DNA of 64,000 nt from Pristionchus mayeri (Eukaryota; Nematoda; Chromadorea; Rhabditida; Neodiplogasteridae). Below are positions 1-11,787 of the stretch, one piece after another; the stretch's first letter is position 1; each line of letters begins with the position of its first letter. A program made the translations under genes and the position numbers. Under the pieces are notes generated by a model. That model had not been told where the DNA came from. It saw only the letters and a program-made list of their open reading frames with translations, and made no database searches. The stretch covers positions 26,072,365 through 26,136,364 of the forward strand of contig BTRK01000006.1 of assembly GCA_036245805.1 (NCBI GenBank). The letters run 5' to 3'.

Positions 1-150
1 ATCTAAAAAAAGTGTCATTTGCACCTGCATTATTTTCCAATGAAAATACCGAAAACGCTGATATGGAGGGTCTTCAGGCACGGCTCACCCTAGAAAAAGT
101 AGCGACCTCCACATTATTCCTAATTAGTGAGTGATAGGGTAAGGGTTGTA

Positions 151-987
151 AAATTTGCCCTCAGGGCATGGAAAATCACTTTTTCACATGACCACTTTTT
201 TGGAGATTCATAACTACGTAGGAACTGTATATAAAAATCTGGTTTTTGCTTAGTCATATTCATTATGTTGTATATATATGGTTCCCTACTTTTTAGATTG
301 TTTGAATATCTTTCCTGCCTTCGGCGATCGTTTATCGGAGGTGCACCGTGGTTCTGATTGCATGACCCTTCGATAACAAGTTTGCGGGAGAGTTAAGGAA
401 AATTTTTGTTATTGTGTGTACAAGTCCAACTTGTTCTGGGGAACTGATCCCCAACTTTTTTTAATGTTTGAACAACTCTGGGCACAGTTGCAGATAGAGC
501 GCAGACGAAAATAGCGGGCCGGGGACTCGAAAGTGCCTCCGAAAAACGATCGCCGAGAGCAGGAAAGATATTCAAACAATCTAAAAAGTAGGGAACCATA
601 TATATACAACATAATGAATATGACTAAGCAAAAACCAGATTTTTATATACAGTTCCTACGTAGTTATGAATCTCCAAAAAAGTGGTCATGTGAAAAAGTG
701 ATTTTCCATGCCCTGAGGGCAAATTTTGGAATATGCTTTCCATATTCACAGGATCACCTGGGATCGCGATGAGGATCATTTTGGTGCTTTGAACGAGTCT
801 CTAGCTAGTCTAGAAGCCGAGATCTTATTTTCAGACCCCCTTTTTGCAGCAAGGCTGCAGCAAACGTGCGGTCGCGCAGCAACCTCATAATTTTTTTCTG
901 GGTAGGTCTCGGACATGACTCCAACCACAGAAGGTTTGGCCAGTAGGAAAAAATCTATGTAAGAATAAAGCCTGTTTGAAAAAGTGA
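151..987. repeat. Foldback element, family A, left-truncated copy
   Basis: Inverted arms at about 158-343 and 534-727 match closely and surround a 190-base loop. Sequence from 727 to 987 continues the right arm and has no partner on the left, so the copy is truncated near 150. It belongs with the complete copy at 58187-59636 and the partial copy at 42235-43482; all share arm phrases such as GCCCTCAGGGCA. The short frames inside it on both strands are mirror images of each other and are not genes. Positions 1-150 hold nothing I can assign. Confidence 0.8.
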
Positions 988-988
988 A

Positions 989-992
<4 letters not shown>

Positions 993-1032
<40 letters not shown>
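993..1032. repeat. (TA)n microsatellite
   Basis: About 20 uninterrupted TA dinucleotides directly follow the right end of the family A copy. It may have grown from a TA target site. Its length is likely to vary between individuals. Confidence 0.95.
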
Positions 1033-1033
<1 letters not shown>

Positions 1034-1964
1034 GAATTCTGTCCTCACAGTACATTAATGTATACGTTTTTACACCATAATATTCAACCTACCAACATAG
1101 AGCGAAATTTTGATCATAAAGACAATATCCCACTAACTAGAGGGCCTACGACCAGCCCAGATACTTATTGCGAGGATGGCCTATCCTTCGTAGCGAGATT
1201 AGACATTGCCACTACGAGACATCTTACCCAACACATCTCAGGTATTGCACACTGATAAGTATACAGCGCCTCCTATGTTTTAGGTATGATCGACAAGACG
1301 AAAAAAAGAGTTCATCCAAAAAACATAACAATAAACGAGAACAATTGATAGGAGGAAAAAAGCAACTGAAAAAACAGGAATAAGTGCGAATACCGCCTTC
1401 TAGAAACACTTGATCTAAATTTGGAGAAGCCTAGACTATGTCGTAGAAGAGGAAAGATAAGATGGATCATTCTCAGACATGTACACCGATATCATTCAGA
1501 GACGGAGGTCTCTCATCGAATGCATCTGCACCGTGTTCGAAGGCGAGACGAATCATGTGCATGTACTCACGACGAACACATCTGCAAATTATTTGACATA
1601 TTTCGGGTTTTTTGGTTGCACAGTGTGTACACTACTGGTTTTGTATATAGGGTATAATTTTGTACTGTGAGAACAGAACTCGTAATCCGTTGTGTCATGC
1701 TGCGCGTGCCTTAAAATACGGGCCTGCGCGATTTTGGACAACACAAATTGAACGATTTATTCAGGTTGTAGTTTGTAGTTTTCGCGTTTATTCTCGCTCT
1801 TTTATGCCGTGGAAAAGGTCGAGGAGGAATTCCTCCTCGGGTGGAAAAAGTCGAGGAGGAGAAAAAGGAGAACTTTGAAATTTTGAATTCGCGCTTTTTT
1901 ATATTGTTCGCTATACCTTGTTCCCCCGTGACACAACGGAATACAAGTTCTGTTATCACAGTAC
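1033..1964. repeat. MITE with 36-base inverted ends plus a related outer end
   Basis: Positions 1661-1696 and 1929-1964 are imperfect inverted repeats (GTACTGTGAGAACAGAACTC at the left end), giving a roughly 300-base element. A third copy of the same end lies at about 1033-1053 in the orientation that pairs with 1661-1682, so 1033-1682 may be an older element sharing an end with the younger one. The interval 1054-1660 has only short frames without recognisable motifs. Confidence 0.65.
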
Positions 1965-2095
1965 CTCTGTCTCTGCGCAACAGAATGCGAAGTGATACTT
2001 AAAGTTGCGCGCATAAGTTGGGACCGTAACGCAATGTCGCGGGTTTGAAAAAACTACCGTAATTTTCGCTTAATTTTACAAACGCACCACGAAAG

Positions 2096-3050
2096 CATAG
2101 GTGGGCACCAGGGGTGTTCGGCAAGGCAAAATAAGGATTTTTGACATATGAGAGCATTTTCCGCGGTTCGAACGAGGTTTTGGCACAGCAAAAAGTCGAT
2201 ACTCTGATTTCGTGTCACTTGGGGTTCTCGAGATTGCTGATGACGATAGGCATACTCATTTTTTACATGGATCATCAGTTGGATCCAGATGACGTTGCGT
2301 CGAATTCACATTTTCATGTTTTCTACGGCTCTATGGAGCGCTGAAATAAATCGAACAAGTTTTCTGAGGAAGAATTTTATGACGAATACACCTGTGCAGT
2401 TCTTTTATTATTATTTTGTAATTTAAAAATTAAAAATGCACCTTTTCGCTGCCTTAATCCCGAGATTAGCAAATACAATACATGGGTTGAACCGCCGTGA
2501 CGAGAGGACTCGAAATTTATAATTTTATCTAATTACGACAACAAAATTTTGAGAGAACTTAATAATTGTGCATTCGAAACAGCTGAGAACGCGTTGATGG
2601 ATGAGGCAAAGGAGCGAAACTGAGGGGAGTTGCGAGTGATGCAAAGGAGGTGACTGCCAAAGGGTATGAGGTCATGTGATGGAGGAAGATCGGACAAAAA
2701 CAATCGAAATTAGGCTCAAATGACGAACTTTCTAAGTTCTCTCACATTTTTGATGTCGTAATTAGATAAAATTATAGTTTTGCAATCCTCTCGTCACGGC
2801 GGCTCTCCCCATATATGAGGCCGTTTGCCTAAGAATCGAACACAGTCTGACACTGCCAAAAATGTCCAATTTGGGAAACATTGAATTTCGGGGTTCTCGA
2901 GGGTGCTCATAACGATGGTCTGTTTCATTTTGCACAGGAAGCTTCCGTTGGCTCCAGGTGACTTCACGTCGAAATCACGAGTTCCTTCATTTTCCTGTTC
3001 CTGGTGCCGCTAAAATTAGCGGAAAATAATTTCTGATGCAGTTTTTACAG
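2096..3050. repeat. Repeat cluster: hAT-like end, MITE 2490-2807 and flanking family copies
   Basis: The sequence CATAGGTGGGCACC at 2096 is the same terminal sequence found at the end of the hAT-like element at 26765, but its partner end is not in this stretch. Positions about 2490-2570 and 2720-2807 form an inverted repeat that ends in a CCGTGACGAGAGGA-like sequence, which defines a MITE of about 320 bases. Positions 2150-2350 and 2815-3040 are diverged copies of a dispersed family also seen at 28845-29040. No gene is visible. Positions 3051-3360 hold AT-rich sequence and one short unsupported frame. Confidence 0.55.
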
Positions 3051-3361
3051 GCGATCACGCTTGTCATGTTTATTTTTCAAAAAAAAATAAAAAATTATAT
3101 TCACAAAAAAGAAATTTTTCTTAAAAGTGCGAAGTGATTTTTTATGCACACAGTTCGAATCCTCTCGACGAGTAGATTCCAAATCTAAATTTTTATGCAA
3201 TTACCGATTGGACAATTTTGATATTTCAGTTAGAATGCTTTTTTTGCCAGCGAATCGCCTCTCCATCCCTTGGTCAACCTGTGACTCTCCCCCTATAGTC
3301 CCTCTGGCAGTCGCCACATCCCTCCTCCCAACCATCTTGAGTGGTATCGAGCTGGGATAGT

Positions 3362-3535
3362 TATCCGTCAGCCGTGGGTTCGGTCTCCGTCTGGCGGATC
3401 TCGTTTTGCTGTATTTTTTGCGCCATAGTAGTTACCCTGAAAGAGTATTTAAACTCAATCTGATCATTGATTGGATAATATTTAGCTGTTTGGTTAACGA
3501 TTATCCAGCTTTAACGGCTTGAACGGCTTTGTTCG
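3362..3535 (-). repeat. Inverted fragment of the LTR retroelement leader
   Basis: This stretch is the reverse complement, with about 15-20 percent differences, of 7645-7805, which lies just upstream of the Gag frame. It is therefore a detached fragment of the same LTR element family, in the opposite orientation. Confidence 0.75.
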
Positions 3536-3538
3536 AAA

Positions 3539-4549
3539 CATATGAGACCGTTTGCGATAGATTCTCAACAAGACCTTGGAACAGCTCGAAACCTCAAACT
3601 CACAAAAACATGGTTTCTGGCGTCGTTTTCGATGCTGAACACAATGGTCAATAACATTTTGCATAATTCGTTCATTGGAATTCGGCATGGTGCCTTGCCA
3701 CTTCCGGGCAAAACTGGTTTTCTATGTGTATCTCGGCCAGATTAGATGCTGGAAGCATGAAATTTCGCGCCTGCGAGCAGAATTTCAAGGCGAATCGAGC
3801 CATGTATTTCATTGGGCATGAGTATTTTTAGTTTTTGAGATAATTTGACATTTTGACTCGATAACTTGTGCGAGGGGAGACCCTAACCATTAGAACCGCC
3901 TTTTCATGCTGATTCGATTGGTATATACATGTATGGTGATCTGAGGTCGGCATAGCCTTCGTTTGTTCGATTTAGTGATATTTCACTGCATTTCACTGTG
4001 CAAAGTGATGAATGGGAGGGTCAAAATGACGATAAATGATTCTCCCTTTCATTTTCCTCCCTCTTATTCATCACTTTGCACAGTGAAATGCAGTAAAATA
4101 TCACTAAAACGAACAAACGAAGGCTATGCCGACCTCCGATCACCATACATGTATATACCAATCGAATCAGCATGAAAAGGCGGTTCTAATGGTTTGGGTC
4201 TCCCCTCGCACAAGTTATCGAGTCAAAATGTCAAATTATCTCAAAAACTAAAAATATTCATGCCCTATGAAATACATGGCTCGATTCGCCTTGAAATTCT
4301 GAGTGGGCACGCGAAATTTCGTGCTTCCAGCGTCTATTCTGGCCGAGATACACATAGAAAACCAGTTTTGGCCGGAAGTGGCAAGGCACCACGCCGAATC
4401 CCAATGAACGAATTATGCAAAATGATGGTGACCATTGTGTTCAGCATCGAAAACTACCCCAGAAACCATGTTTTCGTGAGTTTGAGGTTTCCAGCTGTTC
4501 CGAGGCCTCGCTACGAGTTGTTGAATCTATCGCAAACGGTCTCATATGT
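3539..4549. repeat. Large palindrome (foldback), about 480-base arms
   Basis: The left arm 3539-4020 and right arm 4058-4549 are near-perfect inverted copies around a loop of about 37 bases. The outer ends read CATATGAGACCGTTTGCGAT and its complement. Apparent frames on either strand are mirror images, so I do not call them genes. Confidence 0.9.
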
Positions 4550-4832
4550 CTTCACTAACGACTGCCCAAAAATCTGTTTCTTTGGTCAACTCGTGAAGTT
4601 ACTTACCTCCCCTTCCATACTTGGCACGATGAATTTGATCTCGTACTCATGGGTGCGCGGGAAAGCGAACATAGCAAGAGGTAACGAGCATAACGAGACC
4701 GCTATCTCTTCCACGCCTGTTACGGGCGCGGAATAACAACATGGGAGGTTAGTTTCTTGATGAAGACATCGTTTGTCGGAACAATACTAGGTCGCAGGGC
4801 TGGATGGGCAAGGTAACCCCGGAGACACTTTG
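4550..4832. pseudogene. Rearranged fragments of a DDE transposase
   Basis: Positions 4550-4615 on the plus strand encode a segment matching the transposase at 61445-61510 (shared VFTNDCPK). Positions about 4740-4815 on the minus strand match the same gene's IQPCD...FIKK.TSHV segment at 61590-61665. In the intact gene both lie on one strand about 80 bases apart, so this copy has suffered an inversion and carries frame shifts. It is a relic of the transposon family whose full copy is at 60744-62435. Confidence 0.6.
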
Positions 4833-5544
4833 CAAATCTCAACGCTGATTCTGTCTGGGACCATACCTTTCTGTCTGGGACCATAACCAATCGATAGTAC
4901 ATTATCGACTGATACCGTATATGGCTACCGTAACCCTCAATTATCGCGAACTGACTTTATTGTTAAAAAGTCAAAGTACCATAACCAATCGATAGTACAG
5001 TACCCCCCGACACCGTATATAACTACCGTAACCCCGAATATCGCGAACTGACTTTATTTTTAAAAAGTCCTGAAACCGTATCCAATCATTTCTACAGTAC
5101 CCAAGTGACTACCGTAACCCAGTACTTTGGGTCAGATCCAGTTCCTTGGGTCAAACATTTTTCTAAAAATCCTGAACATTTTTTCTAAAAATCTTATATG
5201 AATCGTAAAATGACTCCACAGGTATCAGAAATACGATAGGATACTTTGAAATATTTTTTGAATCAATTTTGGATTTGTAGAAAAATGTTTGACCCAAGGA
5301 ACTGGATCTGACCCAAGGAACCGGGTTACGGTAGTCACTTGGGTACTGTAGAATCGATTGGACACGGTTTCAGGACTTTGTAAAAATAAAGTGAGTTCGC
5401 GATATTCGGGGTTACGGTAGTGATATACGGTATCGGGGGTACTGTACTATCGATTGGTTATGGTACTTTGACTTTTTAACAATAAAGTCAGTTCGCGATA
5501 ATTGAGGGTTACGGTAGCCATATACGGTATCAGTTGATAATGTA

Positions 5545-6956
5545 TTAGGTTGAACAGAAAGTCTTTATAAACTTTTTATTTCCCTTCTGACAATAAAGCG
5601 CAAGAGCGAAATCAAACGTATGCACCATTGTTATCTACGACAAATCTCCAACGTTCAGGCAACTTATGGATTCCCTCCTTATAGAACCCATCTCGGCGCG
5701 AAATGTGTATTAGGTTGAACAGAAAGTTTTTATAAACTTTTTATTTCCCTTCTGACAATAAAGCGCAAGAGCGAAATCAAACGTATGCACCATTGTTATC
5801 TACGACAAATCTCCAACGTTCAGGCAACTTATGGATTCCCTCCTTATAGAACCCATCTCGGCGCGAATCAAAATATTGCTTGAGTGCGGCCTCGATCGCC
5901 CCACGGGAAGTGAAGGATCTCTGATCGAGATGACGGGTCAGATCCGAGAACAACCAATAATCCGATGGGGCCAAGTCAGGAGAATACGGTGTATGAGGGA
6001 GAACCATCCAGCCATATTTGGACAGCTCCTGCTTGACCTGCCGTGCAACATGGGGTCGGGCGTTATCGTGTTGATAGTGCACTTTCTTGCCGTTCAGGGC
6101 AGATTGTGCGAATTTCTTCTTGAGATTCCGTAGTTGTTTAATGTAGACATATCCAGTAATTATCCGCTTCTCGGGTAGGAGCTCCCAGTAAATCGGGCCA
6201 TCCACTCCCCACCAGGCAGAGAGCAAGATTTTCATAGGGTGAAGGTCAGGCTTTGCGACGTCCTGTGGGGTCTCATTGGCATCCACCCACTGTGCCCTCC
6301 TATGGTGATTCTCATAGCAGACCCATTTCTCGACCCCTGTTATGAGACGGTCCAACCATCGATCTCCAGCGTGAAGAGTGAGTAGAGAAAGGGAATCGTC
6401 GACACGGTGGTCAAACTGGTCTTGGGTCAATTTGTGGGGTATGAAACGGCCTAGCTTCATCTTCTTGCCAATGGAGACCAATCATTTTACGATGGTGCTT
6501 TGCGATACCCCAAGTGTGGCTGCCATGTCGCGGGTATTTGGAAAGGATCAAATTCCACTACGATCCGTAGCGCATCCAAATCCAGCTCGGGTGGCCTCCC
6601 AGACCGGTCATGATCATCCATGGAAAAGTCCCCCTTCTCGAAGAGTTGGAACCAATTGCGCATGGTCTGGTAGTGAGTGGCATATGAATCGTACACTTCA
6701 GCCAACTGACGTTCCTATTCCTTCATTGTAGTGTGAGAGAGGAATACGAATAACAGAACGTTGCGGATGTGCAAGGCCGTGGGAACAAACATCGTGGTCT
6801 TACTAGTGGCAGAATGAAAGGCGTGGAATGGGGAGTTGTTGACCACATAGTCCCTTTGTCATGTGTTATTCACTAGAGGCGAGGGAACACCAAAGGTCTC
6901 GTGCACTGAGCAGTGATCGAGCAAAACAGTTTATAAAGACTTTCTGTTCAACCTAA
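5545..6956 (-). mobile_element. Mariner transposon with duplicated end
   Basis: The terminal repeats TTAGGTTGAACAGAAAGTC (5545) and its complement (ending 6956) are flanked by TA duplications at 5543-5544 and 6957-6958. The terminal 158 bases occur twice on one side, 5545-5702 and 5710-5867, separated by seven bases. Counted from the inner copy the element is 1247 bases, a normal mariner length. The transposase lies on the minus strand and is broken. The element sits inside palindromic family B. Confidence 0.92.
5777..6792 (-). pseudogene. Mariner transposase, disrupted and lacking its first catalytic Asp
   Basis: Reading from ATG at 6792, the product resembles mariner transposases: an N-terminal helix-turn-helix region, then the DD34D catalytic part. 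The second and third catalytic aspartates are present in HDNARPH and YSPDLAPSDYWLF. The first, normally in TGDEKW, reads TGVEKW because the codon at 6332-6334 is GTC. The frame is also broken by a TAG at 6715-6717, a frame shift near 6540-6560 and a TGA at 6482-6484. The protein would be inactive; the copy could at best be moved by another transposase. Family identity is firm from the motifs. Confidence 0.93.
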
Positions 6957-7189
6957 TACTATCGATTGGTTATGGTACTTAGTCTTAACCTACCCATGAC
7001 CTACTATCGATTTTTCGACCATGACCCCCTATACGTTGTTTTTCCATGTCCGCCAGAGAACGACCAACCAACGGGTAGCCGCCGATCAAAGAACGACAAA
7101 TGTCCGGGTGGCCGCCCGATGAGGGCTTTTCTTATAGCTTAGGTGTGCTCTCTAGAAAAACCAGGTTTAACTGTCATTTAGCTAGTTAG

Positions 7190-7640
7190 AATCGAGCACA
7201 TCTGTGTCTGGGACCCATCATCATCTATAAGTCTTCTTACCAGGTGATCATGAGTCTCACTGAATATCTATGTAATATCTATGTTCATGGTCCAAAATTA
7301 AGAATTTCAATAGAAAATAATGGCTAGATAAAAATCAAATGCCGTAATCAATCGATATTCCAGTGGCCCAATAACTACTGAATCCTAGTAACATGGGCAT
7401 CGATTGTTTACAGCTTTTGATGTATATCTAGCCACGATTTTCTATTCAAATTCTCAATTTTGGACCATGAACCCCTATACATAGATATGCAGTGAAACTC
7501 ATGATCGCATGGTAAAAAGACTTATAGATGCAAGTGTAGGGGAGCACATACTGATTACAATGATACAACCGCCAAGTTCCTCGTTCTACTCTCAAGCGAA
7601 CGGCAACGAGTTGTGCAATTGTCGTTTTTGCAATTGTCAC
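7190..7640. repeat. Palindromic repeat, family C
   Basis: Positions about 7200-7330 and 7390-7520 are inverted copies around a short centre. The right side continues into a segment (7540-7640) homologous to 44800-44870 and to 51890-52010. The complete palindrome of this family is at 44530-44885. Positions 7007-7189 hold no recognisable gene. Confidence 0.7.
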
Positions 7641-7732
7641 CTCCCCGGCCGTTCAAGCCGTTAAAGCTCGATAATCGTTAACCAAATAGCTAAAAATGAA
7701 CCAATCAATGATCAGATTGAGTTTAAATAGTC

Positions 7733-9799
7733 TTCCAGGGTGACTACTATGGTGCAAAAAATACAGCAAAAAGAGATTCCCCAGACGGAAAGACGGAACA
7801 GAAAGAGAGTGGAACTTCCAGTGGAACTGAAACGGTTTCAAAGGCACGTGGACCTACCGTAGACTCCCTTGTGAAGCAGATCAGGACTTTCACGTACAAT
7901 CCAGATGAGGGATGGACCTTCGAGGCGTGGTGGAGTCGTCATGAGGACCTCTTCGAGAGCTCAGTGGATATGGAGGATGATGAGAAGAGTCGAATGCTGA
8001 TGAGACACGTGGATGACGCGGTGTATAAGCAATTCGGAGATCACATCCGTCCTAAGAAACTGGGTCAATTGACATTCAATGACGTCAAAGAGACTATGAC
8101 GAAATTGTTCGGAGACAAGAAGACTCTCTTCGAGAAGAGACTCGACATGTTCAATCTCAAGATGTCGAAAGCGAATATCGACGATCTTCGAGAGTTCGCG
8201 ACTCGAGTCAACAGAGTTGTCGAGGACGCGAATGTCACCGAACTCACCCCCGACAAGATCAAGACGATGATTTTTCTGGCAGGTGTGGACCTACCAAGGC
8301 ACACTGGTGCAATGTTTCATATCATCAATGGGATGAAGAATGAGAAGAGCCCCACACTCGAGAAGATACTCGAGATTGCTGAAAGCTTCAAGGAAGCACA
8401 GCAAGACTCTCAGACCGTGACTGGCCAAAATCGATCGCAAGTGAATGCGGTGCGAAAGCAATGGAAGGAGAAGGAGAAGTTCCGTTCTCCTCGAGATCAA
8501 AGTGTTTCCCGCGAATCGAATAGTGATGAGTGTGGAAGATGTGGCCATGATCACGAAGAGGAGAGGTGCCCATATGTGAATGAGACCTGTCACAATTGCG
8601 GCAATACTGGCCATCTGAGGAGGATGTGCCGAGGCAAGAACAGAGGGAGGAACCCGAAGTTCAAGCAGATAAAGAGCGAGCAATCAGGGAACTCTGGAGA
8701 GTTCGATGTCTCGATGAAAGTGAATGGAATAGATGTGAGAATGAGTGTTGACTCAGGATCTGACCTCACATTTATCTCAAAGAGCACGTGGAGGTTGATC
8801 GGTGCACCGAGAGCAAAGTGTACTGATATTTCGCCCGAGTGCCCAAATGGATCACTGTTCCGTGTGACAGGAAAATGTGATTTGAATTTGGAGATGAATG
8901 GTGTCACCACTTTCGGAGAAGTGTACATCACAGAAGATACGAACGTGCTGGGCAAGGACCTGATGCAGTTTTTCTTCACACTGATGCCCAAGAGGCCGCA
9001 GGCTCAGCTTCACTCGATGGAGAAAATCGAGGTCACAGATATGGTTGAGGAAAACCATTCTGGAAGGAATCACTCGGTCCAGGAGACTGAGGTCACCGAG
9101 ATGGAGGAGAAGTGCCATCCTGGAAATGGTCAAGGAAATGACCATCACGAGCTACCCAGTGGAGCTACGGGATCTGCGTCGTCGTCGACGAGATCGAGTC
9201 TGAGAAACGACTCACAACGCTTGAAGTTGAATTTCGAGCATCACGAGCTACCCAGAGGAGTGTCGGGATCTGCGTCGTTACTGACGAGATCGAGTCTGAA
9301 AAAGGGCTCACATCACTCTGAGTCGAGAATCGAGCATCACGAGCATCCTAGTGGAGCGTCGGGATCTGCGTCGAAGACGAGATCGAGTCTGGAAAATGAC
9401 TCACAAAGCTCGAATTCGAGACTAGAGGAAGACACATTGAGAAACTGTGTGAAGGAAAAGGACCGAAAGGTCTGCACATCTGAGTAAATGAGCGAAGGTC
9501 CGCTCAAGAAGGAGCTGAAAGAGCGAGTTCTGAAGGATTCAGACTCCGAACAGAAAGAAGTTGACCAGATGGTCTCCAGAGAATGCTCTCATAGTGAGAG
9601 ATTGTGTGAACTGTACGGTGGTACAGTAGTGAGCAGCGTTGGAGAATCGTCAAGAGCCGACTACCGTACTCCCTCGAGCAAAGGAGTGAAGTTCGTCTCT
9701 CAACGGCGCCTCAAGAAGACACTAGCAACGTCACCCGATGCCAGACGAGCCCAGCGACTGCCCCGTTCCACCTACCGAACCGAGGATGATGAAGATTGA
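7733..9799 (+). CDS. LTR-retrotransposon Gag-protease polyprotein, lacking RT and integrase
   Basis: An open frame runs from just after a TAA near 7730 to TAA at 9485-9487, then continues in the same frame to 9799. Numbering from GTG at 7871 (no in-frame ATG precedes it), residues 1-200 look like a Gag helical core. Residues 222-253 hold two zinc knuckles, the first spaced CX2CX3HX4C and the second the usual CX2CX4HX4C. A retropepsin active site DSGS starts at residue 294. The rest of the frame holds three degenerate repeats of about 25-30 residues (DNA 9142-9220, 9240-9317, 9333-9410). No reverse transcriptase, RNase H or integrase is present. The start may lie upstream by splicing or at a non-ATG codon. 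Confidence 0.85.
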
Positions 9800-9919
9800 G
9801 ACGAGAAGATGAAGATGATACTGTGCTCAAAGCCAGTCCCATTGCCCACTTACCGTTACTCGTGGCCCAATCTCTTCATTGTTTCTTGTCGTTTTAATCA
9901 GATACTCCCAAGGTCGTAT

Positions 9920-9932
9920 CTTAGAAGGGAGG
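9920..9932 (+). promoter_or_regulatory. Polypurine tract of the LTR element
   Basis: The purine-rich run AGAAGGGAGG lies directly before the inferred LTR start TGTTGTA, where plus-strand priming would occur in an LTR retrotransposon. Confidence 0.6.
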
Positions 9933-10225
9933 TGTTGTATATTATCGTAAATAATATAATAAGCAACTAAGTCAGATATCCTATTTAATTAATAAGCCTG
10001 ACTCGCCGTTATATAGTTGCTCCCCCGTACTCCCTAACTCTATCGTAATATTTGTATGACAAATATCCCACCACGATTACTCTGCCGATGCAATCTGTAT
10101 TACTGTATCTGCCCGGCCTTCTACTGAATTTGTCGTCATCGCTGGTTCTCTCCCCTGTCCCCTAATCTCTTTACAGTTTCTTCGTTTCTCTTCTTTTGTT
10201 TCGCTACCGATAAAGTACTACAACA
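9933..10225 (+). repeat. Inferred 3' long terminal repeat
   Basis: The segment begins TGTTGTA and ends TACAACA, a 7-base inverted terminal repeat of the TG...CA type, and follows a polypurine tract and the Gag-protease frame. Its length is 293 bases. No second LTR is found upstream of Gag in this window, so the element is 5'-incomplete. Positions 10226-11040 hold two diverged copies of one segment (10301-10430 and 10630-10750) and no gene. Confidence 0.65.
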
Positions 10226-11047
10226 ACGCAACGTCCACACGCACAACTAGCACAAGAAGATACACAATAGTCATTTCACTGAAAGAATTTTAAATTATTT
10301 TGACATCAACGTTGATGGATTCCATTTTTATTTCAGTTTATCCCACAATTTTTCATGCTCTTTCGAATGTGAATGGCTCTTTCGAAGATTACATGCAAAA
10401 TCTGAAGATTTAAAGTACCGAAACCTGAAGTTTGAACATTTTCGCTTCTGGGTAGGGCACGGTTGCATGACATTTCGAGTAAAATTGCCGTGAAAATATG
10501 GTAATTTTACAGTTTCATTAGATTCAGCACAAAAAAATACATAATATATTTCAGAATTGGAGCGGGGAAATCAAATCTTCATGGGCATTGTCGTGGTCTA
10601 CTAAAAGTGATGAAAAAGTTAATGTTTCGAACCCTACCTGACGTCAACGTCGATGTATTCTGGATTACTTTCAGTGTCTTACATAATGTCATACTCTTTC
10701 GAATGACCTATCACTCGATACCTAAATCTGAAGTTTGGAAAATCCGATTTGATAGATAAAAATCGATGTTCGGGCCGCACTTTCGGCTGAATAGTTCTTT
10801 ACCCGCAGGGGTCGTGTTCCCAAACTTAGAGCCGTGGGCGATCATTTTGACAGTGGTGCTATCCTACCTGCAGTCTTACGGAGAGCGGGTTTTAGCAAAT
10901 TTAAAATGTTGTTTTTACGTTGTTGAATACACTAATCTTTTATTTTTCATTTGCAATCGAGAGCGTGGTAAACCAATTACTTATCGCCGGTGGTGATAAA
11001 ACATCTCGAAGAAGAAAAAACATTTCGGTAAATGACACTTCGGAACT

Positions 11048-11425
11048 AGGGTAGCGAAAACGGCTCTCGGATATCCGTTTTCGCCTCTCTCATCGGTTCC
11101 CCTATGGCTCCGGAAAAAGAGCCGTTTGGGAGCCTTTTTCGAATCTCAAACGGCTCATTTACCTTCTTTCCAATTTGTCGTGAGTCAAGTTGAACGAGCA
11201 CATTTTGACAGCTCAAAGTGAGCTGATTTCAATGGTATCAAAATTATCCTATTTGGCCTACGTTACTTTGAGAAAAACAGGGAATACAAGAGAGCCGAAA
11301 AAGAGCCGTTTTGGGAGCCGAAAAACGGCTCATCGGGAGAGAGGGGGTTGTAAACACCTCTCTCTCGGATGAGCCGTCCCAGACAGTAAACAACACGGAT
11401 ATCCGAGAGCCGTTTTCGCTACTCT
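11048..11425. repeat. MITE, family D (GAGCCG-rich)
   Basis: The 30-base terminal repeats 11048-11077 and 11395-11424 match as inverted copies (AGGGTAGCGAAAACGGCTCT at the left). Related copies are at 23466-23836 and 46640-46995, and a fragment at about 11640-11787 abuts the end of the poly(A) polymerase gene. Positions 11426-11640 hold no recognisable feature. Confidence 0.85.
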
Positions 11426-11787
11426 ATTCGGAACAGTGGTCGCAAGTAGGTCCAAAATGGCACAACGTGCCCGGTTTTTGGAGTTCGGACCAACGTACAA
11501 AACGTGCCCATGTTTTCGTTTTTTTTTGTTCTAGGAAAGTGCCCTCATTCCCAACATAGTGGAAAGTTCTCGATGAGTTGTTTTCAAAATGCCAAAGAAA
11601 TATAAATTTGGACAATTTTGAGCCGAGTTATTCATCTTTATATTCCGTTTTATCCGTTTTTTTGAAAACGGAGAGCTGAAAAGACGGACCTGCGGAGAGT
11701 GAGGTTGTAAACCCTCTCCTCACGGATGACCCGTGCGAGAGAGTAAACAATAAGGATATATGTGATCCATTTTCGTCACCCTACACG

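Larger units (their letters stand above)
4872..7000. repeat. Palindromic repeat, family B, interrupted by a mariner
   Basis: The left arm (about 4872-5190) and right arm (about 5260-5544, resuming at 6957) are inverted copies built from repeated phrases such as ACCAATCGATAGTAC and CTACCGTAACCC. The mariner at 5545-6956 was inserted at a TA; the left arm shows the uninterrupted target. Other copies or pieces of family B lie at 26525-26756 plus 28206-28312, and at 31330-31605. Confidence 0.85.

Noticed and set aside
4194..4736. 180-residue plus-strand open frame
   Set aside because: Most of it is the right arm of the palindrome 3539-4549 read through; only the last part matches a transposase and is reported as a relic.
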